A DNA stretch of 7,216 bases. Origin: Granulosicoccus sp964594905 (GTDB taxonomy: Bacteria > Pseudomonadota > Gammaproteobacteria > Granulosicoccales > Granulosicoccaceae). The translations under genes and the position numbers were made by a program. The number at the start of each line of letters is the position of its first letter. The stretch's first letter is position 1. The stretch lies in assembly GCA_964594905.1 (NCBI GenBank), contig CAZQOI010000116.1, positions 1 through 7,216 on the forward strand. Reading direction: 5' to 3'. The notes under the pieces are model-generated. The model saw nothing but the letters and a program-made list of their open reading frames with translations, was not told where the DNA came from and searched no databases. Shown here one piece after another: positions 1 to 6,490 of the stretch.

Positions 1-2
1 GC

Positions 3-2093
3 GATCTCGATGATGTCGAAAAGATGCTTGAAGTTTCACGCAACGGTGGCAAAGCTGTTGTCATTGGCGGTGGACTTCTCGGACTGGAGGCAGCTGCAGG
101 ATTGAAAAGCCAAGGGATGGACGTCAGCGTTGTGCATCTGGCTGATCACCTGATGGAAAAACAACTCGACAGTAGCGCAAGTTTTCTTTTGCAGCAGGAA
201 TTCGAAAGTCGTGGCATCGACGTTTACACATCAACCAACACCACTGAAATACTCGGTGATACCGAAGTTACAGGGGTCAAGTTTGCGGATGGCACACAAA
301 TCAGCTGCGAGCTACTGGTCATGGCTGTGGGTATTCGACCTGCCACACAACTCGCACTTGAAGCAGGCCTCGCGGTAAACCGAGGCATTGTGGTCGATGA
401 CGCAATGCGCACATCAGTACCAAATATTTTTGCATTAGGTGAATGCGTTGAACATCGTGATCATTGCTACGGACTGGTTGCACCGCTCTATGAGATGGCT
501 GAAGTTCTCGCCAAGGTGCTGCTTGATCAACAATCTGCCTTTACAGGTAGCGTCACTGCAACCAAATTAAAAGTCAACGGCGTTAATCTTTACTCCGCAG
601 GTGACTTTGAACAAATGCAAATCGCGTCAGATAGTTCGTCAGGCTCCGACTTGGGATCGGATGAAATCGTACTGCGGGATGCATCAGCCGGTGTATACAA
701 GCGGCTCATCCTGGAAGGGCCTTATATCAAAGGCATTGTGCTGTACGGCGACACCGATGACGGTGCCTGGTTCTTTGACATGCTCAAGCGCAAGATTGAT
801 ATCAGCGAGATGCGTGATTCAATCATTTTTGGTCAAGCCTACCAAGGAGGTACACCACTGGACCCCATGGAGGCCGTTGCAGCCTTACCCGATGAGGCAG
901 AGATCTGTGGTTGCAACGGCATATGCAAAGGCACTATTACAGACACCATCGCTTCATTGAAGCTGACTACCTTGGATGAGGTTAGAGCTCACACCAAAGC
1001 GTCGTCTTCTTGCGGTACTTGCACGACAACAGTCGAGCGTCTGATGCAGTTGAGTCTTGGGGATGCTTACAACCCGCTAGCGGTTACACCCATGTGTGGC
1101 TGTACAGATATGGGGCACGATGAAGTCAGAACCCGGATTAGAGTTGAGAAGCTCAAAAGCATAAACGCCGTTCTGCAGGCATTGGGATGGAGAAGTTCTT
1201 GTGGATGCGCCAAATGCCGACCAGCGCTTAATTACTATCTTGTCTGTGAATGGCCACATCTCTACAAGGATGATTATCAGTCCCGCTTTATCAATGAGCG
1301 AGCACACGCCAATATTCAAAAAGATGGCACCTATTCGGTGGTGCCCAGAATGTGGGGTGGTATGACCTCCTCCACTGAACTACGCGTCATCGCGGATGTA
1401 GTCGATAAGTTTGAAATTCCAGCTGTCAAGGTAACTGGTGGTCAGCGTATCGATTTACTCGGTATCGAAAAATCTGATTTACCTGCCGTCTGGGCCGACC
1501 TTGGTAAGGCTGGATTCGTCTCAGGGCACGCCTACGCCAAAGGACTCAGAACCGTAAAGACCTGTGTCGGTAAGCAGTGGTGCCGCTTCGGCACACAAGA
1601 CTCAACTGAACTCGGCGTTCAACTGGAAAAGTACCTTTGGGGTTCATGGACACCCGCTAAAGTAAAACTTGGCGTATCCGGTTGTCCGCGTAATTGCGCT
1701 GAGGCGACCTGTAAGGACATTGGTATTATCTGCGTCGAGTCAGGATTCGAATTGCATTTTGCAGGCGCTGCTGGTCTTGAAATCAAAGGCACCATTATGC
1801 TCGGGCATATCAAAACCGAGAATGAAGTGATTGATCACGTAGCCGCTTTGTTACAAATGTACAGAGAGCAAGGTCACTACCTCGAACGTATTCATAAGTG
1901 GGCCAACCGAGTTGGTGTTGATGAGATTCGTCAGCAAATCATGGACAGCCCGGATAAACGCAAGCTCTACCATGATCGCTTCAAGGAATCACAAAGCATC
2001 GCCCAGGTCGATCCTTGGGCCGAGCGAGTCAATGGTGTCGATACTCATGAGTTCACGCCACTTAAACCTATGTTGATTCAGGCAGTCGTATGA
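3..2093 (+). CDS. nirB: Assimilatory nitrite reductase [NAD(P)H], large subunit, 5'-truncated by window edge
   Basis: Large subunit of cytoplasmic siroheme nitrite reductase, which takes electrons from NAD(P)H through FAD and Fe-S centres to reduce nitrite to ammonium. The frame is open from base 3, before the first ATG at 24, so that ATG is internal. Roughly 130-150 N-terminal residues (the first FAD-binding part) are missing compared with the usual length of about 850. Visible in order: a dinucleotide-binding glycine motif GGGLLGLEAA (66-95); a BFD-like [2Fe-2S] domain with Cys codons at 906, 912, 1011 and 1020; a second Cys-rich BFD-like segment with Cys at 1095, 1101, 1200, 1206 and 1215; then the nitrite/sulfite reductase region. 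Siroheme/4Fe-4S ligands are C-x5-C at 1563 and 1581, and GCPRNC with Cys at 1683 and 1695. All key residues in the visible part are intact. The stop overlaps the nirD start by 4 bases, implying a shared transcript and translational coupling. Identity is very secure. Confidence 0.96.
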   Translation, partial: DLDDVEKMLEVSRNGGKAVVIGGGLLGLEAAAGLKSQGMDVSVVHLADHLMEKQLDSSASFLLQQEFESRGIDVYTSTNTTEILGDTEVTGVKFADGTQISCELLVMAVGIRPATQLALEAGLAVNRGIVVDDAMRTSVPNIFALGECVEHRDHCYGLVAPLYEMAEVLAKVLLDQQSAFTGSVTATKLKVNGVNLYSAGDFEQMQIASDSSSGSDLGSDEIVLRDASAGVYKRLILEGPYIKGIVLYGDTDDGAWFFDMLKRKIDISEMRDSIIFGQAYQGGTPLDPMEAVAALPDEAEICGCNGICKGTITDTIASLKLTTLDEVRAHTKASSSCGTCTTTVERLMQLSLGDAYNPLAVTPMCGCTDMGHDEVRTRIRVEKLKSINAVLQALGWRSSCGCAKCRPALNYYLVCEWPHLYKDDYQSRFINERAHANIQKDGTYSVVPRMWGGMTSSTELRVIADVVDKFEIPAVKVTGGQRIDLLGIEKSDLPAVWADLGKAGFVSGHAYAKGLRTVKTCVGKQWCRFGTQDSTELGVQLEKYLWGSWTPAKVKLGVSGCPRNCAEATCKDIGIICVESGFELHFAGAAGLEIKGTIMLGHIKTENEVIDHVAALLQMYREQGHYLERIHKWANRVGVDEIRQQIMDSPDKRKLYHDRFKESQSIAQVDPWAERVNGVDTHEFTPLKPMLIQAVV

Positions 2094-2428
2094 GCACAGT
2101 AAGCGAAATCGTATGGCACGAGATCGGCAGCTTGTCTGACATTCCCATTCGCGGTGCACGTACCCTGAAAATTCGTGGGGAAAAGGTCGCTGTCTTTAGA
2201 ACACAAGAAGACGAAGTATTCGCAATATCGGATAAGTGCCCGCATCAAGGCGGGCCACTCAGCGAAGGGATTGTTCACGGTGACTGCGTTACCTGCCCTT
2301 TGCACAATTGGGTTATTTCCCTTCGAGATGGATCGGCACAGGGGGCAGACAGCGGTCAGACCAAACGTTTTTCAGTACGTCTGGATCAACACCGTGTTTT
2401 GCTGGGTATCGAAGACGATTCCGAGTGA
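2090..2428 (+). CDS. nirD: Nitrite reductase [NAD(P)H] small subunit, Rieske-type
   Basis: A 112-residue small subunit that partners NirB in cytoplasmic assimilatory nitrite reduction. It is a single Rieske-fold domain. The cluster motif is C50-x-H52 (CPHQGG) and C69-x2-H72 (CPLHNW), so the four ligands expected for a Rieske-type [2Fe-2S] centre are present. This matters because some enterobacterial NirD proteins lack them. Length is normal for the family (about 105-120). The ATG start lies in an ATGA overlap with the nirB stop. Upstream there is only a weak AGG at 2080-2082, so initiation probably depends on ribosomes finishing nirB. The stop TGA is in turn overlapped by the GTG start of nasA. 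The position between nirB and nasA is the usual one in gammaproteobacterial nitrate assimilation operons. Confidence 0.95.
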   Translation: MSTVSEIVWHEIGSLSDIPIRGARTLKIRGEKVAVFRTQEDEVFAISDKCPHQGGPLSEGIVHGDCVTCPLHNWVISLRDGSAQGADSGQTKRFSVRLDQHRVLLGIEDDSE

Positions 2429-5106
2429 AGAGTACCTGTCCATATTGCGGAGTGGGTTGTGGCGTTGACATCACAATCGACGACGAGCTCAATGTATCGG
2501 TAGAGGGAGATGCATCACACCCAGCTAATTTTGGGCGTTTATGCTCAAAAGGTTCTGCACTCGCAGAGACTCTGACCGACAAGGACAGATTGCTGCATCC
2601 AGCAATCAACGGCAAGCGAGTGGACTGGGATCAAGCGACCGATCACATCGCTGAGCGGTTAAGCAATACGATAAGCGAACATGGCCGTGATTCAGTTGCT
2701 TTCTATGTCAGTGGTCAGTTATTGACCGAGGATTACTACGTCGTTAACAAGTTTGTTAAAGGCTGGCTGGGCAACGCCAATATCGATACTAATTCTCGAC
2801 TGTGCATGGCCTCTAGTGTCGTTGGCCATAAGCGGGCATTTGGTAGCGACACAGTGCCAGGTTGTTATGAGGATCTGGAAGCCGCAGACTTGATCGTCCT
2901 CGTCGGATCAAACCTCGCCTGGTGTCACCCTGTTCTGTTTCAAAGAATTCTTGCCGAAAAAGAACGTCGGCCAGACCTGTATCTCGTTGTCATAGATCCA
3001 CGCCGAACCATGACAGCCGATGCAGCGGATCTGCACCTGCCTATACAACCCGATTCCGATGCAGCCTTGTTCAACGGTTTGTTACTCCACCTGTCTGAAA
3101 ACGAAAGCCTCGACTACGAGCATGTCATCGAACATGTCACTGGTCTCGAAGCCGCACTTGTATCGGCACAACCCTGGTCAGTTGAGAACGTTGCTGATAT
3201 TTGTGGCGTTGATTCATCTCTGATAACACAGTTTTTTGAGCGTTTTAGCAACACAGAGAAAACTGTTTCTGTCTACAGTCAGGGAGTCAATCAGTCCGCT
3301 GCTGGAACCGACAAGGTTAATGCAATAATCAACTGCCATTTGGCCAGTGGACGTATTGGCAAGCTAGGCATGGGACCATTTTCTATCACTGGGCAACCGA
3401 ATGCCATGGGTGGGCGAGAGGTCGGTGGACTCGCGACAATGCTCGCCGGTCATATGGAATTGCTCAATGCGGAGCACCGAAATATCGTTCAGTCGTTCTG
3501 GCAATCACCACATATTGCCGATGCGCCAGGTCCTTGTGCCGTAGATCTTTTTTCAGCCGTTGCTGATGGCAGCATAAAAGCAATCTGGATCATGGGCACC
3601 AATCCTGTGGACAGTCTTCCAGTGGCAGATTCAATCAAAGCGGCACTGGATAACTGTCCGCTTGTTATCGTATCTGATGTGGCGGCTGCAACCGACACGA
3701 TGATGCACGCCGATGTGCTTCTGCCAGCACAGGCCTGGGGTGAAAAAGACGGCACTGTTACAAACTCCGAGCGATGTATCAGTCGCCAACGTCACATCAA
3801 GCTGCTGGCGGGAGAGGCCAAACCCGATTGGTGGGCACTCAGTATGGTCGCTCGGAAAATGGGTTTCACTGACGCTTTCAACTACGAAACACCAGCCGAT
3901 ATTTTTCGTGAGCACGCAGCACTATCGGGCACAGACAACGCTGGAACACGTGATTTTGATATCAGTGCTTGTGCGGGCTTAAGTAACGCAGACTATGACA
4001 ATCTTAAACCTTTCTATTGGCCATGGATAAATGGCAACGCGCCAACATCTCCAATACGTTTCTTCGCCAACGGTAAATTTTTCACGCCTGATAACCGCGC
4101 GAAGATGTTACCAATCTCTGTCGATCCGGCGCTTTGTTCACGCACTAATGAAGAATACCCGCTTGTCCTGAACACAGGCCGCAATCGAGATCAATGGCAC
4201 ACGATGACTCGCACCGGCTATAGCGTCCGATTAAGCAAGCATCTGGCTGAACCGTACATCACCATTCACCCTCAAGATGCCATCAAGCATGGAATAGCTG
4301 ATGCTGATTTAGTTTGTGTCAGCTCTTGTGAATCGACTGTTGTGGTGCGTGCGCTGCTGAGTGATCGTCAAAGGACAGGTCAGGTGTTTATCCCACTGCA
4401 TTGGTCCGATCAGTTCGCCTCACAGGCTAGAGTGGATTCGCTGTTCACCGCGGTTGTAGACCCATACTCGAAACAACCCGCGTCCAAGTATCAGGCAGTA
4501 TCGATCAAACGCTTTGACGCGATAAGTTATGTATACGGGATCATGCAGACAAAGCCTGACAAGGGTGTATTGGACAAACTCAGCTACTGGGCGATTGCAC
4601 CTGTTGACCATGGCTGGCAAATAGAGGCCGCCAGTAGTCTTTCGACTACGGCTACAGTGGAACTACTACAACCGCAGACAAAGGAAACCGAGGTTTCGAC
4701 ATTTGAATCCTTGAGCTTTAAAAGCTCAACCGATACCCGTCAATCCTCAGCTGTCTTTAGCGAATTGGCACTGATCAGCGTCGTGTTTGTTGATACAAAA
4801 CCTGTCGAAGCCTCTCGTTCCTGGGTTCAGGAAGCCGTCTCTAGTGCTTCAAATGAAAGATCAACACGATGGCAACTGCTTGCAGGCCGTCCCTGTTCCA
4901 TGCAATTGGATAAGGGCGCTATCGTCTGCAGCTGTTTTTCAGTCGGTGCCAACGAAATAAAAGAGGCGGTTGTGAGCAAAGGTTGCAATGATGTTCAGAG
5001 TGTTGGCCAATGCCTGCAAGCTGGCACCAATTGCGGATCATGCAGAAGTGAAATCCAATCGATTGTTCATCAACATAAGCCGGTTGACTTGCCCGCCCTC
5101 GCCTAA
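2425..5106 (+). CDS. nasA: Assimilatory nitrate reductase catalytic subunit, molybdopterin-dependent, with C-terminal BFD-like domain
   Basis: Cytoplasmic 893-residue enzyme that reduces nitrate to nitrite, feeding NirBD. I start it at GTG 2425, which gives an N-terminus MKSTCPYCGVGCG typical of the family. The longer frame from ATG 2308 would add 39 residues that only re-read nirD. The [4Fe-4S] ligands are C5, C8, C12 and C40, followed by the conserved Lys42. The likely Mo-ligand cysteine is C127 in LCMASS. Further molybdopterin-oxidoreductase motifs are GPFSITGQPNAMGGREVGG (317-335), GTNP (391-394) and DVLLPAQAWGEKDGT (from 430). The dinucleotide-binding domain begins near residue 576 (YPLVLNTGR). 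A variable linker (about 700-830) leads to a BFD-like [2Fe-2S] domain with C835, C837, C870 and C873, as known from Klebsiella-type NasA. There is no signal peptide, which argues against a periplasmic NapA. No obvious Shine-Dalgarno precedes the GTG, so coupling to nirD is likely. It is the last gene on this strand in the window. Confidence 0.95.
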   Translation: MKSTCPYCGVGCGVDITIDDELNVSVEGDASHPANFGRLCSKGSALAETLTDKDRLLHPAINGKRVDWDQATDHIAERLSNTISEHGRDSVAFYVSGQLLTEDYYVVNKFVKGWLGNANIDTNSRLCMASSVVGHKRAFGSDTVPGCYEDLEAADLIVLVGSNLAWCHPVLFQRILAEKERRPDLYLVVIDPRRTMTADAADLHLPIQPDSDAALFNGLLLHLSENESLDYEHVIEHVTGLEAALVSAQPWSVENVADICGVDSSLITQFFERFSNTEKTVSVYSQGVNQSAAGTDKVNAIINCHLASGRIGKLGMGPFSITGQPNAMGGREVGGLATMLAGHMELLNAEHRNIVQSFWQSPHIADAPGPCAVDLFSAVADGSIKAIWIMGTNPVDSLPVADSIKAALDNCPLVIVSDVAAATDTMMHADVLLPAQAWGEKDGTVTNSERCISRQRHIKLLAGEAKPDWWALSMVARKMGFTDAFNYETPADIFREHAALSGTDNAGTRDFDISACAGLSNADYDNLKPFYWPWINGNAPTSPIRFFANGKFFTPDNRAKMLPISVDPALCSRTNEEYPLVLNTGRNRDQWHTMTRTGYSVRLSKHLAEPYITIHPQDAIKHGIADADLVCVSSCESTVVVRALLSDRQRTGQVFIPLHWSDQFASQARVDSLFTAVVDPYSKQPASKYQAVSIKRFDAISYVYGIMQTKPDKGVLDKLSYWAIAPVDHGWQIEAASSLSTTATVELLQPQTKETEVSTFESLSFKSSTDTRQSSAVFSELALISVVFVDTKPVEASRSWVQEAVSSASNERSTRWQLLAGRPCSMQLDKGAIVCSCFSVGANEIKEAVVSKGCNDVQSVGQCLQAGTNCGSCRSEIQSIVHQHKPVDLPALA
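4711..4729. repeat. 19-base perfect palindrome inside the nasA linker
   Basis: Two 9-base arms, TTGAGCTTT and AAAGCTCAA, are separated by a single A. It codes for LSFKSST at about residue 763 of NasA, in the poorly conserved linker between the cofactor-binding domain and the C-terminal iron-sulfur domain. Two shorter inverted repeats lie just upstream: GTAGTC/GACTAC at 4634-4649 (loop of 4) and GAAACC/GGTTTC at 4684-4697 (spacer of 2). The symmetry is read directly from the sequence. A function, as a protein-binding site or as mRNA structure, is speculation; the one-base spacer makes a stable RNA hairpin unlikely without opening inner pairs. Confidence 0.5.
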
Positions 5107-5117
5107 TTATTCAGGCC

Positions 5118-5136
5118 GCTCAAAATTAGTATGAGC
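5118..5136. terminator. Weak inverted repeat between convergent operons, possible bidirectional terminator
   Basis: The 31-base gap between the nasA stop and the stop of the opposing exporter gene contains GCTCA (5118-5122) and TGAGC (5132-5136) around a 9-base A/T-rich loop. On the + strand a run of five T (5146-5150) follows about ten bases later, already inside the end of the opposing gene. On the - strand the loop-flanking bases are A/T-rich but there is no clean T-tract after the stem. A 5-bp stem is poor for an intrinsic terminator. The site is proposed mainly because two transcripts must end hereabouts. Confidence 0.2.
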
Positions 5137-5137
5137 A

Positions 5138-6490
5138 CTAACTAGTTTTTAACACGTGCCATTCTTTTCGCCAAATGCGTCGATGGAAAAACGGAAATTT
5201 GACTAGTTCTTCCAATAGAAATAGCGCAAAAACCCAGGCAACAGACAGTTCAAGAACCAGAACAAAGACTGCCGTCATCGGCACCATGAATAGCCAATTT
5301 GCCGACAAATGAATATTCATGGAAGACTTTGTATCACCTGCCGCGCGCAGCACATTACCGCAGATCGCATTCGATACGCGTGGAAACGGCAGTAGCAGCA
5401 GGATTGGCAGGAAACTGAATAAGGCGTAACGGGTTTCTTCAGCTAACTCTGAGTAAATCCAGCGAGTGGCGAGAATAATCAACGCATAGGCGGTGGCTAC
5501 AATCACGGCCGCAACAAAGGCGCTTCGCCATGCACGGCTAAGAAATTCATCAAGCGCGCCCGGTGATAGCGATTTTCCAAGCAATTGGGCAACTATTATT
5601 CCGGTCGCTTGCGTCCATGTGTAACTCAATTGCCCCGCTATACGAATCCAGGGCATGATAAGAGTCATTGCCGCGAACTGATAAACATTGAGATTCGCAT
5701 AGATCGCCATGCAGGCTTGATTGGCAAATGTCATGCTGACAAACGTGGCCGCTATCGGCCATGAGAACCCAAACTGCTTACGCGATGCCGTAAGCAGACT
5801 CCCATGCAACCAACCAGACACGTCGTAGAAAAGCCCATGCGCGCGATAAAACATCACAGAAAGGAAAACAAGCCTTAATAATGAGCCTAAAAAGGAGCCC
5901 CAAGCAGCGCCAACGATGCCCATTTCAGGAAAACCGTACAAACCAAATATCAAAAGAATACTGGTACAAATATTGACCGGTGCTGAAATCAAAAAGCTGT
6001 AAAAAGACAGCTTGGTTCGCCCACAGCCATTGAAATGACTGGTTAGAGCACCGCTCACGGCTTCGGCAAACAGAACCAGCAGGAATACGTTTAAGTAAGC
6101 TGACGCATTTTCAGCGATTTGAGGTGAGTGGGCCATCATCGCAAGTAGAGAATGACCGAACAGCATTATCAGCACAATCCCTGTCACTACCAAAGAAATG
6201 TTGATTGCAAGGCCTGCAAAAAACGCCGTTTTCAATTCAAGCGGATCTTCACTGCCATAGGCCTGTGCTGATTTGATCTGCATAGCATTTGAAAAGGCCA
6301 AGGTAATGCCCAAAGCCAGACCAGATATCACACCAGCTATGCCAATTGACGCGACTGCTTCCTCACCGAGAGAAGAGACCAGATACAAATCAATAATCAC
6401 TATCGAAAAAATCATCACAGCACGCATGGCCATGGGCCATGCCATAGTGAAGATTTCGCGGTTGGAGGGCGTTTGAGGACTAGCTGTCAA
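5138..6490 (-). CDS. MATE-family efflux transporter
   Basis: A 450-residue inner-membrane protein with about twelve hydrophobic segments, the normal size for MATE exporters, which use Na+ or H+ gradients to expel organic cations or metabolites. The two-fold family duplication is visible. Helix 1 has AWPMAMR with Pro19, and helix 7 has FSWPIA with Pro244. The loops GCGRTK (155-160) and AAGDTK (383-388) occupy matching places in each half. Asp34 in helix 1 corresponds in position to the cation-coupling Asp described in NorM/PfMATE proteins (inference from motif position). The start is a TTG in a TTGA overlap with the upstream oxidoreductase stop, backed by a Shine-Dalgarno GAGAAGG nine bases away. 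The alternative ATG at 6445 (residue 16) lacks such a site and would cut close to helix 1. Substrate cannot be read from sequence; the pairing with a flavin oxidase suggests a metabolite rather than only drugs, but this is inference. Confidence 0.9.
   Translation of the reverse strand: MTASPQTPSNREIFTMAWPMAMRAVMIFSIVIIDLYLVSSLGEEAVASIGIAGVISGLALGITLAFSNAMQIKSAQAYGSEDPLELKTAFFAGLAINISLVVTGIVLIMLFGHSLLAMMAHSPQIAENASAYLNVFLLVLFAEAVSGALTSHFNGCGRTKLSFYSFLISAPVNICTSILLIFGLYGFPEMGIVGAAWGSFLGSLLRLVFLSVMFYRAHGLFYDVSGWLHGSLLTASRKQFGFSWPIAATFVSMTFANQACMAIYANLNVYQFAAMTLIMPWIRIAGQLSYTWTQATGIIVAQLLGKSLSPGALDEFLSRAWRSAFVAAVIVATAYALIILATRWIYSELAEETRYALFSFLPILLLLPFPRVSNAICGNVLRAAGDTKSSMNIHLSANWLFMVPMTAVFVLVLELSVAWVFALFLLEELVKFPFFHRRIWRKEWHVLKTS

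Noticed and set aside
24..26. ATG 24 as the start of nirB
   Set aside because: The frame is open upstream to base 3, and the NirB N-terminal FAD region is missing, so this is an internal methionine.
601..960. 119-codon + strand frame within nirB, and other open frames of 60-100 codons overlapping the main genes (for example 1077-1319 -, 2078-2305 -, 3489-3755 -, 3631-3915 -, 3713-3982 +)
   Set aside because: All lie inside strongly conserved coding sequence in another frame, show no recognisable domain and have no room for their own regulation.
1095..1217. Second Cys-rich BFD-like segment in NirB as a novel domain insertion
   Set aside because: The pattern MCGC...CGCAKCRPALNYYL is, from recall, usual in pseudomonad-type NirB, so it is a family trait and not an insertion.
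2308..2424. N-terminal extension of the nasA frame from ATG 2308
   Set aside because: It lies wholly inside nirD, whose Rieske coding is clear, and the extension has no NasA-like features; GTG 2425 gives the normal N-terminus.
4810..5106. NasA C-terminal iron-sulfur domain as an unusual gene fusion
   Set aside because: A C-terminal BFD/NifU-like [2Fe-2S] domain is a known feature of Klebsiella-type NasA.
5139..5150. AACTAGTT palindrome followed by a T run as a terminator hairpin
   Set aside because: An 8-base palindrome without a loop cannot form a stable hairpin, and it lies in the last codons of the opposing exporter gene.
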